Positions 35,247 through 44,683 of a DNA stretch of 64,000 nt are shown here, piece after piece (position 1 is the stretch's first letter; each line of letters starts with the position of its first letter). The notes under the pieces were generated by a model. That model ran no database searches, was not told where the DNA came from, and saw only the letters and a program-made list of their open reading frames with translations. Origin of the DNA: an uncultured Verrucomicrobiales bacterium (lineage in GTDB: Bacteria > Verrucomicrobiota > Verrucomicrobiia > Verrucomicrobiales > Akkermansiaceae); assembly GCA_947039485.1 (NCBI GenBank), contig CAMQZC010000002.1, positions 62,001-126,000 of the forward strand. Direction: 5' to 3'. The position numbers and the translations under genes are program-made.

Positions 35247-36794
35247 GTGCAAACACCAAAGATAGCACAGCACAGCTACCGAATCATACCGCGCGATTTA
35301 AGAAAGCTGAGTTTTCTTAAAAGCCACATCATCTTCTGCGCGGATCTCTGCATCTCCGTCTGCGTCTCCCTGATATCATACCTCGTCATCGTGAGCGCCC
35401 AAGCCAATGAGCCCGTGGCCACTCTCACGCTTTTAGGAATTGGTCTCAGCTCCTTTATATCAAGCATCGCGCTGCTCCTGCTCTTCCGATTGCACCGAGA
35501 AATCATCCGCTACACTTCCACAACGGGTATTTGGAAAATAATCAGTATCGCCTGCCTCAAAGCCTTCTGCATCGTTACCTTCGTTACCCTCATCGGGCAG
35601 AGTATCGGCGACTCCTACAAAGAGGCTGCTCATTTTGCCATCTTTGACCTCCTCCTCACAACCTTCCTCCTCATGAGCATACGCATGCTCATGATAAGCG
35701 TCTACCATAGCCTCATTAAGCACGACAAACCAAAAGCTGGCAACTGCTTCATCTGCGGCACCTCCGACCATACCGCCGCCCTCACCCAGCAATTCAAAAG
35801 CAGCAGCCATTCAAAATATATTATCGTCGGGCTCCTCTCTAGAAACGACGCCAAAGTTGGCCACTACATCTGCGGCACGAGAATTTACAGCCACAGACAA
35901 AACAGCAAAGAAGTTGAAGTCGACAGCAAGGCCATCGAATACAAAATTGGCGATATCCGCGATGATAAGCGAATAGGTAGCCTCATCGCGCACTTCCGCC
36001 CCAGCATTATCTTCCACGCGGCCGCCTACAAGCACGTCCCCATGATGGAAGCCAACCCCCGCGAAAGCATCCGCACCAATGTCGGGGGCAGCGTCAACAT
36101 AGCGAAACACGCCTTGCTCTGCAAGGTCAAGAAATTCATCATGATCTCCATCGACCAAGCTGTCAACCCCAGCAACAACATGGGCGCGACCAAGCGACTC
36201 GCCGAGATGTACATCCAAAGCCTCAATGGCGAGGGGCACACGGAGTTCATTACCACCCGCTTTGGCAATGTGCTTGGCAGCAACGGCTCCGTTATTCCCC
36301 ATTTTGAAAAGCAGATTCACGAGGGTGGCCCCGTCACCGTCACCCACCCTGACATCATCCGCTACTTCATGACCATCCCCGATGCCTGCCGCCTCGTCCT
36401 CCAAGCCGCCACCATCGGCAAATCTGGCGAGATTCTCGTCTTTGACATGGGGAGGCCTGAGCGTATCCTTGATCTCGCCCGTAAAATGATCCGCAGCTCA
36501 GGCTACGAACCAGAGACCGAGATAGACATCGTATTCACGGGTCTCCGCCCAGGCGAGAAACTCGACGAAGAACTCCTCACCAGCGACGAGGAAACGCAAG
36601 CCACCCAGCACAGCAAAATCCGTATCGCCCAGTCCAGCAACCATGATGCAGAGCACCTGATCCAAAATATCGACCAACTTCTCTATAACGCTAGCAATTG
36701 CAGCATCGATGAAATCATCATCCTGCTCAAGAAGATAGTCCCTGAATTTATCAGAATCGACGGAGAAAATCCCTACACAAAGATAGCAGCCTAA
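35247..36794 (+). CDS. PglF/CapD-like protein lacking the NAD-binding site (degenerate copy)
   Basis: A 515-residue paralogue of the dehydratase at 37,336, starting with GTG. The four N-terminal membrane helices are kept. Two in-frame deletions remove about 74 residues (after RIYSHRQNS) and about 60 residues (after EVEVDSK). The second includes the whole GAAGSIGSE dinucleotide loop. The catalytic STDKAVNPTN of copy 2 reads SIDQAVNPSN, so the Thr and Lys are lost, and EKLYEEL is EKLDEEL. It cannot be a working SDR enzyme, yet no stop or frameshift has entered. It may be a recent pseudogene or a retained non-catalytic partner. Both deletion edges share short ACAGC-like sequence. Confidence 0.8.
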   Translation: MQTPKIAQHSYRIIPRDLRKLSFLKSHIIFCADLCISVCVSLISYLVIVSAQANEPVATLTLLGIGLSSFISSIALLLLFRLHREIIRYTSTTGIWKIISIACLKAFCIVTFVTLIGQSIGDSYKEAAHFAIFDLLLTTFLLMSIRMLMISVYHSLIKHDKPKAGNCFICGTSDHTAALTQQFKSSSHSKYIIVGLLSRNDAKVGHYICGTRIYSHRQNSKEVEVDSKAIEYKIGDIRDDKRIGSLIAHFRPSIIFHAAAYKHVPMMEANPRESIRTNVGGSVNIAKHALLCKVKKFIMISIDQAVNPSNNMGATKRLAEMYIQSLNGEGHTEFITTRFGNVLGSNGSVIPHFEKQIHEGGPVTVTHPDIIRYFMTIPDACRLVLQAATIGKSGEILVFDMGRPERILDLARKMIRSSGYEPETEIDIVFTGLRPGEKLDEELLTSDEETQATQHSKIRIAQSSNHDAEHLIQNIDQLLYNASNCSIDEIIILLKKIVPEFIRIDGENPYTKIAA

Positions 36795-37014
36795 TCCATG
36801 GAAAGTCAACATTACAATTTTCAACCGATGAGCAACACTTTAAGCGGAAATAACAAATTTACTACATTCAGTAATCTTTGAATGTCAATACATACTAACA
36901 TTCCACCACTTCGTGACATAAAGCTTGATTTTATTAGTATATGTGTTACTCTTAGCTCTTTCTAATTCCAATCATTTGAAAAAACTAGAATCATTCGAAC
37001 TATAAAAATAACCT

Positions 37015-37170
37015 AACAGATAACAATAAATATACATACGAACGAGGCGATGCAATCACCAAGCCTCAACCAAAGCAGATCGCACAGCCGACAGCGCAAG
37101 CCAAGTAGGCACACCGAACAGCTCCCTCAACGCTCTCTAAAACTGAGCGAAACGCCTATGAATTGAAGCC
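37015..37170 (+). pseudogene. Relic of the small HTH gene (second duplication unit)
   Basis: ACAGATAACAATAAATAT, ACGAGGC, GCAATCACCAAGCC, GATCGCACAGCC, GCAAGCCAAGTAG and AAACTGAGCGAA align in order with the HTH gene at 34,798-34,980. Missing blocks and frame breaks leave no usable ORF. Apart from this relic, the 541-base gap 36,795-37,335 holds no gene. Confidence 0.75.
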
Positions 37171-37335
37171 CACGTCACGCAAGTGAGCGACATCTGAATT
37201 GATAGCGTACTTCTTCCTTACTTAATAAAACACCTACACTAAACAGCTTGATATACACAACGAGGGCACTACCGCTTAGCGAATGCAAACACTCGAAGAT
37301 CCCTAAGACTAACCCCCCCTCTCTTGAACACTCTC

Positions 37336-39282
37336 GTGCAAACACCTCCCCCAGCCCAACACAGCTATCGCATCATACCGCGAGATTTGAGAAAACTCAG
37401 TTTTCTCAAAAGCCACATCATCTTCAGCGCCGATCTCTGCATCTCCGTTTTCGTCTCCCTGATTTCATACCTCGTCGTCATAAGCGCCCATGCCGATGCG
37501 CCCATAGTTCCCTCCACTTTTTTTAAAATTGGACTTAGCGCCTTTACATCAAGCATAGCACTGTTCCTGCTCTTCCGATTGCACAAAGAAATCATCCGCT
37601 ACACAGCCACTGCGTGTACTTGGAAAATCATCAACATCGCTAGCCTCAAAGTCATCTGCATCGTAGCCCTCGTAGGGCCGAGCATCGACGCATCCTACAA
37701 AGAGGCTGCTCAATTTGCCATCTTCGACCTCCTCCTCACCACCTTCCTACTCATCAGCGCGCGAGCACTTATGATTAGCGTCTACCATGGCCTGCTTAAC
37801 CACTATAAAACAAAAGCCGGCAACTGCTTCATCTGCGGCACCTCCGACCAAACCTCAGCCCTCAGCCAGCAGTACAATAACAGCAGCCACTCCGAATACA
37901 AGATTGCAGGACTCCTCTCCAACAACGATGCTAAGGTAGGCCTCTACATCAGCGGTACAAGAATCTACAGCCTCAAGCAAAGCACCGAAGAGCTCAAAGC
38001 GCTCTTTGAGAAGAAACAAATCAAGAAAGTCATCTTCTCTAGCTACAACCGCTTCAAAAACGAGCGCAACAAATTCGTCAACTTCTGCATCGAAAACAAC
38101 ATCCAAATGCTCGTCTTCAACAACCTCATCGATGACAGCAGCGACGCGGAGAACAATCAGAAAGCCAAAGTCAAACCAATCCACATCAACGACCTCCTGA
38201 CCCGCAAAGAAGTCGAGGTAGACCGCGATGTAATCAAACGAGAAATCCACGGACAGGTCGTCATGGTCACCGGAGCTGCAGGCTCCATCGGCAGCGAGAT
38301 ATCCCGCCAAGTCGCCCAACTCGGAGCAACGAGCCTCATCCTCGTCGACAGTGCAGAGACACCCATGCACCACATTCGCCTTGAGTTTGAGAAATCCTAC
38401 CCAGACACAGCCATCGAATACAAAATTGGAGACATACGAGATGACAAGCGAATGGGAGGACTCATTGAGTACTTCCGCCCCAGCATCATCTTCCACGCAG
38501 CAGCCTACAAACACGTCCCCATGATGGAATCCAACCCCCGAGAAAGCATCCGCACCAATGTCGGGGGCACCGTTAACATGGCACAGCACGCACGACGCTG
38601 CAAGGTCAAGAAATTCATCATGATCTCCACCGACAAAGCCGTCAACCCCACCAATATCATGGGCGCGACCAAGCGACTCGCCGAGATGTACATCCAAAAC
38701 CTTAATGAAGAAGGGAACACCCAGTTCATCACCACACGCTTTGGCAACGTGCTTGGCAGTAACGGGTCGGTTATTCCTCATTTTGAAAAGCAGATTCGCG
38801 AGGGCGGCCCCGTCACCGTCACCCACCCTGAGATCATCCGCTACTTCATGACCATCCCCGAGGCCTGCCGCCTCGTCCTCCAAGCCGCCACCATCGGCAA
38901 AGCTGGCGAGATACTCGTCTTTGACATGGGTAAGCCAGAGCGCATCCTTGATCTCGCCCGCAAAATGATCCGCCTCTCAGGCTACGAACCAGATACCGAG
39001 ATTGAGATTGTATTCACAGGTCTCCGCCCAGGTGAGAAACTCTATGAGGAACTCCTCACCAGCGACGAGAAAACGCAAGCCACCGAGCACAGCAAAATCC
39101 GCATCGCCCAGTCCAGCATCCATGATGCGGGAAATCTGATTAAGAATATTGATCAACTCCTCTATGACGCTTGCAATTGCAGCGTCGATGATGTTATTAT
39201 CCTACTTAAGAAAATCGTCCCTGAGTTCATCAGCAACAACAGCAAAGACTACGAAAAGTTCGACAAAAAGAAAACAGCCTAA
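37336..39282 (+). CDS. pglF: Membrane nucleotide-sugar 4,6-dehydratase (PglF/CapD/FlaA1 type)
   Basis: A 648-residue enzyme that would turn UDP-GlcNAc into the 4-keto-6-deoxy sugar, first step to diacetyl-bacillosamine. GTG 37336 is chosen because copy 1 starts at the same codon; TTG 37324 is possible. Four N-terminal TM helices are followed by a cytoplasmic nucleotide-binding-like region (GNCFICGTS, LKALFEKKQIKKVIFSSY). The SDR domain has VTGAAGSIGSE, GDIRDDKRM, FHAAAYKHVPMME, the catalytic STDKAVNPTNIMGATKR and FGNVLGSNGSVIPHF. GLRPGEKLYEELL closes the domain. PglC, PglD and PglE homologues at 58,686-61,062 complete the pathway, which supports the PglF call over other CapD-like roles. Confidence 0.87.
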   Translation: MQTPPPAQHSYRIIPRDLRKLSFLKSHIIFSADLCISVFVSLISYLVVISAHADAPIVPSTFFKIGLSAFTSSIALFLLFRLHKEIIRYTATACTWKIINIASLKVICIVALVGPSIDASYKEAAQFAIFDLLLTTFLLISARALMISVYHGLLNHYKTKAGNCFICGTSDQTSALSQQYNNSSHSEYKIAGLLSNNDAKVGLYISGTRIYSLKQSTEELKALFEKKQIKKVIFSSYNRFKNERNKFVNFCIENNIQMLVFNNLIDDSSDAENNQKAKVKPIHINDLLTRKEVEVDRDVIKREIHGQVVMVTGAAGSIGSEISRQVAQLGATSLILVDSAETPMHHIRLEFEKSYPDTAIEYKIGDIRDDKRMGGLIEYFRPSIIFHAAAYKHVPMMESNPRESIRTNVGGTVNMAQHARRCKVKKFIMISTDKAVNPTNIMGATKRLAEMYIQNLNEEGNTQFITTRFGNVLGSNGSVIPHFEKQIREGGPVTVTHPEIIRYFMTIPEACRLVLQAATIGKAGEILVFDMGKPERILDLARKMIRLSGYEPDTEIEIVFTGLRPGEKLYEELLTSDEKTQATEHSKIRIAQSSIHDAGNLIKNIDQLLYDACNCSVDDVIILLKKIVPEFISNNSKDYEKFDKKKTA

Positions 39283-39325
39283 ACAAGCCCCGTTGACATA
39301 CACACAACAAAACAACATTCATCCC

Positions 39326-40132
39326 ATGAGCACAATTACAAAAACAATCCTAGCCCTCTCCGGTCTGGCCCTCCTCAGCTCCTGCAGCTCCTCGGACCGT
39401 GACGCAGAATACTTCGCAAACGCCATTCGCGAAGTCAGTATCCCCGTCACTCAGAGCTACAACCATAAAATACAAAAAGACGACCGCATCGCTATTAGCA
39501 TCACTAGCAAATCCCCCGAGCTCGTCATCCCCTTCACCCAAGCCGGCATACCCTCCACGCAGGCAGTGCTCGCTGAGGGCCAAACAGTAGCCGCTAGCAC
39601 GCAAAAACAAAGCGTCAGTTACCTCGTCAACTCCTCAGGCTACATCAGCTTCCCCATCCTCGGTAAAATCCGCGCCGCTGGCCTCACATACGACCAACTT
39701 GCCACCAAAATCGAAGGCATGCTCATCAACGGTGGATACATCACCGACCCCAGCGTCATCGTTGAGCTTGAGAACTTCAAGATAACCATCCTCGGTGAAG
39801 TCAAAGAACCTGGCATCTACAAACTTGATCGCAACCGTGTAAGCATCATCGACGCCATCGCCGAAGCTGGTGACCTCACCAACTACGCCGTGCGCGATGC
39901 TATCACCATCGTCAAAGAGAGCAACGGAGAGCGTAAGATTGTCGAAGTCAACCTCCATGACCAAAGCGTCTTTACCTCCCCATACTTCTACATGGAGCCC
40001 AACGACATCCTCTACGTCAAGCCCAACGGCTGGAAAGAGTGGACTACTGACGGTGGCAACATCATCACGCAATACACACTCTCAAGCCTTACCTTCGTAC
40101 TCTCCCTCTTTAACTTCCTCGACGATAATTAA
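39326..40132 (+). CDS. Polysaccharide export lipoprotein (Wza-like)
   Basis: A 268-residue outer-membrane export protein. ATG 39326 gives a lipoprotein signal (ITKTILALSGLALLSSC). The Poly_export domain begins near YNHKIQKDDRIAISIT, with VNSSGYISFPILGKIRAAGLTYDQL. An SLBB-like repeat follows (ITILGEVKEPGIYKLDRNRVSIIDAIAEAGDLTNYA). The end is hydrophobic (TLSSLTFVLSLFNF) and could be the helix that spans the outer membrane. It starts the glycan export pair with the BY-kinase gene, whose ATG follows by one base. Confidence 0.92.
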   Translation: MSTITKTILALSGLALLSSCSSSDRDAEYFANAIREVSIPVTQSYNHKIQKDDRIAISITSKSPELVIPFTQAGIPSTQAVLAEGQTVAASTQKQSVSYLVNSSGYISFPILGKIRAAGLTYDQLATKIEGMLINGGYITDPSVIVELENFKITILGEVKEPGIYKLDRNRVSIIDAIAEAGDLTNYAVRDAITIVKESNGERKIVEVNLHDQSVFTSPYFYMEPNDILYVKPNGWKEWTTDGGNIITQYTLSSLTFVLSLFNFLDDN

Positions 40133-40133
40133 C

Positions 40134-42494
40134 ATGTCTGATAGCCCCGCCCCCAAGCAGAAAATCAAGATTCAAGAAGAAGCCCCTCTGGAGATTATTC
40201 TCCATCTAGCGCTTCGCAATTGGTACTGGTTTGTCATCTCTCTTCTTATCTGTTTGGGCGCTGGTGCCCTCTACACAAAGACGCTAAGCTATCAATATAG
40301 AGCAAGTGCCACCATCCTCATCAAAGGAGGGAAGGAACTCGCCGAGGCTAGCTCTCAAGCAGCCATGTTTGCAGACATGGGAATCACGGGCAACAGTAGC
40401 CCCATTGAGAACGAAATCATCCAGCTCAAATCATCTCAGCTCATGATGAAAGTCATTGAGCGACTCAATATCTGCGGACAATACAGCATCCAGCCCCTGC
40501 TGCGCCACACCGACATCTATGGAGCTAATCCCATTGCCATGGAAATCATCGAGCAAATAGATGATAAGCCAATCGAGCTAACCGTCCTCCCCCATGATGC
40601 GGAGAACTTCTACTACAGCCCTGGGCACAGCTATAAAGTTGGAGACCTTCTCATCCCCGCTAAATTTGGCAAAGATATCCAACTTGGCGCCAATGTAATC
40701 CAAATCAAACAAACCCACTACTGGGGCAACGGCCGCCAAGAAGAAGCCATCAACATCCAGCTCCTTGAACGAAAGGCCTACGCCAAAAACATCATCAGAC
40801 GCCTCAGCGTAACACGTCGTGACAAAGTCACAGGCTCGGTCAATCTCAGCCTCATCGATGACAATGCTAAGCGCGCTCAAGACATCCTCAGCTGCCTCAT
40901 CGACATTTACAATGAAGAAGTCATCGCTCAGAAAAACAACGCAGCCGTCAAGGCGGAGCAATTCATCGCCGAGCGTATCAACGTCATCTATGCCAACCTC
41001 GGTAAAGTCGATGGCGACTTAGAAGCCTACAAAAAAGAGAACGACATCATCAACCTTGAAGGTGTAGCTGGCAGCGCCTTTGCAACCAGCGCAAAGTACC
41101 AAGAGGAGATATCCAACATCGACATGCAAATTGCCATGATCAAGTCTGTGCGCGACTCCATGCAGAGCACAAGTGAAAACTACGACGTAATCCCCCCCAA
41201 CCGTGCATTTGTCGAGCTTCAAGTCAACGAGCAAATCGATAGCTACAACATCCTCGTCATGAAGCTCCATGAGCTCAAGAAGAATGCCGGAGCAAACAAC
41301 CCCATCGTTGTCAAACTCAATCAAGAAATCGCCACCTCTAACAAGAACACGCAAATTGCGACCAACAACCTCATCACCAACCTCGAATTCCGCAAAAATC
41401 AACTGCTGGAAAAAGAGCTAGAGGTCGAGTCACAGATTGAAGCCCTCCCTAGTAAGGAAAAAGTAGTCCGTGACGTCATGCGTGAGCAAGGCATCAAGGA
41501 AGAGCTCTACCTCTACCTGCTCAATAAGCGCGAGGCAAATAACCTCCAACTCGCCATCACCGAGTCCAATGTGACAATCATCGAGCCCGCAGAAAGAGCC
41601 TCCGACCCTGTAGCGCCCCAACCAATGAAAATCCTCGCCTTTGCAGGCATCCTCGGCCTTGCTATACCCGCTGGATTTATCTACTTGGCACAAGCTCTTC
41701 ATAATAAAGTCGAGACACGTGATGACATCATACGCGGTTGTGATGTCCCTCTGCTAGGCATCCTACCCCGCAAGCCAAAAAAACAAAAAAACACGCACAT
41801 CATCGTCAATGAAGACGCTCGCGATGCTCTCAGTGAGGGCTTCCGCGTTGTTGCCAACAATGTGGACTACTTCATCCAAACAAACGACAAGAGCAAAGGC
41901 GGGAAAGTCATCCACATGACCTCCACTATCCCAGGCGAGGGCAAAACATTCACATCTCTCAACCTCGCCCTATCACTCAGCTTCACCAACCGCAAGGTTC
42001 TCCTCCTCGACATCGACATGCGCCGACACGGACTTAGCAAGCTCGTAGACAAAACGCCAGAGAAACTCGGCCTTTCTCGTTACCTGCGGAACCACTTTGT
42101 AAGCCTAGATGAGCTCATCACAAAGAGTATAGCCGGTAGTCAGCTTGACTTCATCAAACTAGGAAGTCCCCCCCCCAATGCAGCCCTGCTCCTCACCTCT
42201 GAGCGCTTTGCGGATTTAATCGACCAGCTTAGGAGCCGCTACGACCTCATCGTCATGGACTCCGCTCCTTACTTTGCAGTCGCTGACAGCCAAATTATCA
42301 ACAAGTTTGCCGACATGACCATCTGGGTCATCCGCTCAGGCAAACTCGCGAAAAACGTACTGCCAGAGCTGGAGCAACTCCAGCAAGAAAAGAAAGTCAA
42401 TAACATGGCCATCCTCCTCAACGATGCCGAGCTCAATACCAAGGGCTACGGTTATGGCTATGGCTATGGCTATGGCTATGGGGAAAAAGAGTAA
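40134..42494 (+). CDS. Polysaccharide co-polymerase / BY-kinase (Wzc-like)
   Basis: A 786-residue Wzc-type protein. A Wzz domain lies between two TM helices (about residues 33-52 and near 505-525, PMKILAFAGILGLAIPAGF), with long periplasmic coils between. The cytoplasmic tyrosine kinase has Walker A TIPGEGKTFTSLN, Walker A' VLLLDIDMRR and Walker B LIVMDSAP. It ends in KGYGYGYGYGYGYGEKE, six Tyr in Gly-Tyr repeats, which serves as the autophosphorylation cluster. Its cycling controls chain export and length with the Wza-like protein. ATG 40134 is chosen because it follows the preceding stop by one base and the wzz-like region starts there. Confidence 0.93.
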   Translation: MSDSPAPKQKIKIQEEAPLEIILHLALRNWYWFVISLLICLGAGALYTKTLSYQYRASATILIKGGKELAEASSQAAMFADMGITGNSSPIENEIIQLKSSQLMMKVIERLNICGQYSIQPLLRHTDIYGANPIAMEIIEQIDDKPIELTVLPHDAENFYYSPGHSYKVGDLLIPAKFGKDIQLGANVIQIKQTHYWGNGRQEEAINIQLLERKAYAKNIIRRLSVTRRDKVTGSVNLSLIDDNAKRAQDILSCLIDIYNEEVIAQKNNAAVKAEQFIAERINVIYANLGKVDGDLEAYKKENDIINLEGVAGSAFATSAKYQEEISNIDMQIAMIKSVRDSMQSTSENYDVIPPNRAFVELQVNEQIDSYNILVMKLHELKKNAGANNPIVVKLNQEIATSNKNTQIATNNLITNLEFRKNQLLEKELEVESQIEALPSKEKVVRDVMREQGIKEELYLYLLNKREANNLQLAITESNVTIIEPAERASDPVAPQPMKILAFAGILGLAIPAGFIYLAQALHNKVETRDDIIRGCDVPLLGILPRKPKKQKNTHIIVNEDARDALSEGFRVVANNVDYFIQTNDKSKGGKVIHMTSTIPGEGKTFTSLNLALSLSFTNRKVLLLDIDMRRHGLSKLVDKTPEKLGLSRYLRNHFVSLDELITKSIAGSQLDFIKLGSPPPNAALLLTSERFADLIDQLRSRYDLIVMDSAPYFAVADSQIINKFADMTIWVIRSGKLAKNVLPELEQLQQEKKVNNMAILLNDAELNTKGYGYGYGYGYGYGEKE
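42444..42479 (+). repeat. Hexanucleotide repeat coding the tyrosine tail of the BY-kinase
   Basis: Six Gly-Tyr hexamers in a row: GGCTAC, GGTTAT and then four identical GGCTAT units. Slippage would add or remove one Gly-Tyr unit at a time without a frameshift. Confidence 0.9.
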
Positions 42495-42628
42495 CATTTT
42501 GACTACACTGAAATAGCATCTAAGAATATGACAGCTATACGCTTAATACCACTCATTATTAACCCACTAGACACAGCATGTTTTAAATATTATTCCATGT
42601 ATCTAAACGGAAGCAAAGGAAATCCTTG

Positions 42629-44683
42629 ATGAATATGACTATAGGCCATGACTTGATTAGTGTCATTATCCCTATCTATAAAGTCGAGAAATACCTCGAT
42701 AAGTGCATTTCAAGCATAGTCAATCAGACGTATAATAATATAGAAATCATATTAGTTGATGATGGTTCTCCTGATAAGTGTCCCGAAATATGCCGAAAAT
42801 GGGCAAATCAAGACACAAGAATACGCGTTATTCACAAAGAGAACGGAGGGCTTTCAGACGCACGCAATCACGGGATAGAGCTCGCCAAGGGCGCATATCT
42901 CATGTTCATTGATAGCGATGATACGATCGCAGTGAACATGGTGCAATTAATGCACGAAAGAATCATACAAGACCATTCGGATTTAGTTCTTTGTAATATT
43001 CTATATGTAGATGAGCAAGATTGCGCAATTTTCAAAGAGGACAAGCCATTACCCATTAGAGATGGAATAATTAGCAAGGATGAGGCCTTTGACCACCTTT
43101 CTGGAAACAAAAGCCATCATTATGTAGTTGCATGCAATAAACTCTACCCTCGAAAAATTTTCTTTGATTTAAAATTCAAGGTAGGAAAGCTGCACGAGGA
43201 TGAGTTTATTGGGCATCTAGTTTATGATCAATGCGAGAAGATATCCTGTATTTCACGCCCGTTATATCGCTATACTCAGCGCGCCAACAGTATTACAAAC
43301 AGTGATTACACACTACCGAGAACAGATGCTATAGAAGCATTTATTTCGCGAGCTTTATTTTACATTAAAAAAGACAGAAAACATCAAGCGGTTCTCTGTC
43401 TAGACCATATGCGTGGATTCTTATTTCTCGCCTATACATCCTTAGATTTATCAGACAAAGAAAACAAAGAAAGACTTCATAGCCTTCTGCGAGATTACAG
43501 AAAAGTTTACTGCTCATTATTTTTTCAAAAACAACCTATTAAAGATAAAATATTGAATACAGTGGCATACATTAACCCTTATATGATCAATCTGCGACAC
43601 CCATACAAACAGATAATATCCTTGATGAAAAATGTCATCAAAAAAATTATCCAACTGGATAAAATAAGAAAATTTCGCTTTAAATCAAGAATTAAGAAAT
43701 TAATTAAAAACAAAACAAAAAAGAACATTGCCTTCATCCTTGCCACGCCGGAGCACGGCAATCTAGGCGATCATGCAATTGTTCAGGCGGAAAAAGCATT
43801 CTTAGCAAATAAAGATAAAGATTATTGCGTTATTGAGATTAGTGATTCAGAGTATACAAGATACAAAGATATTTTAATTAAATTAATTTCTATAAAAGAC
43901 ACTATCATCATTGATGGAGGGGGGAACTTAGGTACGCTTTGGGCCAGAGAAGATAATAAAATCAGTGAAATTATTCATGACTATCGCAAAAATAAGATAA
44001 TTATTTTTCCTCAAACATGCTTCTATGATCAGACCGATGAAGCCAATGACCGCCTGAGTAAAAATAAGCATATTTACGAATCAGCGAAACAATTAACAAT
44101 CTCCCTAAGGGACGAACAATCATACACCTTCTTTAAAGAACAATTCCCTAAAACGAGATGCGTCTATACGCCCGATATCGTCTTATATATTAGTAATCTC
44201 AGCTACACTAAGCAGCGAGAGGGATGCTTGCTCTGTATGAGGACTGACCATGAATCTATCTTAAGTTCCAATGATAAATTAGAACTTGAGGTTAAATTAA
44301 ATTCTATTAACCTTAAATACAATTATACTGATACTGTTATCAAATCCAACATCAGTGCAATCCAAAGGGATCAAGCCTTAGATAAAAAATGGAATGAATT
44401 TGCCTCAGCCAAGCTTATCATTACCGATCGCCTACACGCCATGATTTTCGCCGCAATTACAGCAACCCCGTGCCTAGCCTTGGACAATCGAAGTAAGAAA
44501 GTAAGTGGTGTTTATCATTGGTTACGCCATCTCCCTTATATAAAGACATGTCAAAGCCATAGAGAACTAATTGAGCTTATCGCTGATTTTGTAGAGATGG
44601 AGAATAATCAGTACGACGCGGTGGCAACCCTCAAGGATTTCGAGCCCTTATCACAAGTATTATCAAATGACACCCACCAATAA
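42629..44683 (+). CDS. Fused GT2 glycosyltransferase and polysaccharide pyruvyl transferase
   Basis: A 684-residue two-domain protein. Residues about 8-230 are a GT-A, family 2 domain: ISVIIPIYKVEKYLDKCISSI, ILVDDGSPDKC and the metal-binding FIDSDD. After a basic linker (about 335-370, rich in Lys and Ile) comes a pyruvyl transferase domain: FILATPEHGNLGDHAIVQAE, IDGGGNLGTLW, FPQTCFYD, TISLRDEQSY, and KLIITDRLHAMIFAAI. The protein would both add a sugar and place a pyruvate ketal. TTG 42626 is an alternative start. This gene opens the AT-rich block, and its end overlaps the flippase by 17 bases. Confidence 0.87.
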   Translation: MNMTIGHDLISVIIPIYKVEKYLDKCISSIVNQTYNNIEIILVDDGSPDKCPEICRKWANQDTRIRVIHKENGGLSDARNHGIELAKGAYLMFIDSDDTIAVNMVQLMHERIIQDHSDLVLCNILYVDEQDCAIFKEDKPLPIRDGIISKDEAFDHLSGNKSHHYVVACNKLYPRKIFFDLKFKVGKLHEDEFIGHLVYDQCEKISCISRPLYRYTQRANSITNSDYTLPRTDAIEAFISRALFYIKKDRKHQAVLCLDHMRGFLFLAYTSLDLSDKENKERLHSLLRDYRKVYCSLFFQKQPIKDKILNTVAYINPYMINLRHPYKQIISLMKNVIKKIIQLDKIRKFRFKSRIKKLIKNKTKKNIAFILATPEHGNLGDHAIVQAEKAFLANKDKDYCVIEISDSEYTRYKDILIKLISIKDTIIIDGGGNLGTLWAREDNKISEIIHDYRKNKIIIFPQTCFYDQTDEANDRLSKNKHIYESAKQLTISLRDEQSYTFFKEQFPKTRCVYTPDIVLYISNLSYTKQREGCLLCMRTDHESILSSNDKLELEVKLNSINLKYNYTDTVIKSNISAIQRDQALDKKWNEFASAKLIITDRLHAMIFAAITATPCLALDNRSKKVSGVYHWLRHLPYIKTCQSHRELIELIADFVEMENNQYDAVATLKDFEPLSQVLSNDTHQ

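Larger units (their letters stand above)
34783..39285 (+). repeat. Diverged tandem duplication: HTH gene plus PglF-type gene, two units
   Basis: Unit 1 (34,783-36,795) and unit 2 (about 37,010-39,285) have the same order: an HTH gene or relic, a leader, then a dehydratase frame starting GTGCAAACACC. Long stretches are near-identical at DNA level, for example around 36,040-36,110 and 38,515-38,585, while leaders and the HTH segment have diverged. Unit 1 keeps the HTH gene but a crippled enzyme; unit 2 keeps the enzyme but a dead HTH gene. Confidence 0.85.

Noticed and set aside
38157..38200. Ser/Thr-rich short frame inside pglF as a separate protein
   Set aside because: It is an out-of-frame reading of AC-rich codons of pglF.
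37855..38883. 342-codon minus-strand frame opposite pglF
   Set aside because: Acidic low-complexity composition and a counterpart opposite copy 1 show it derives from the antisense of the conserved SDR domain.
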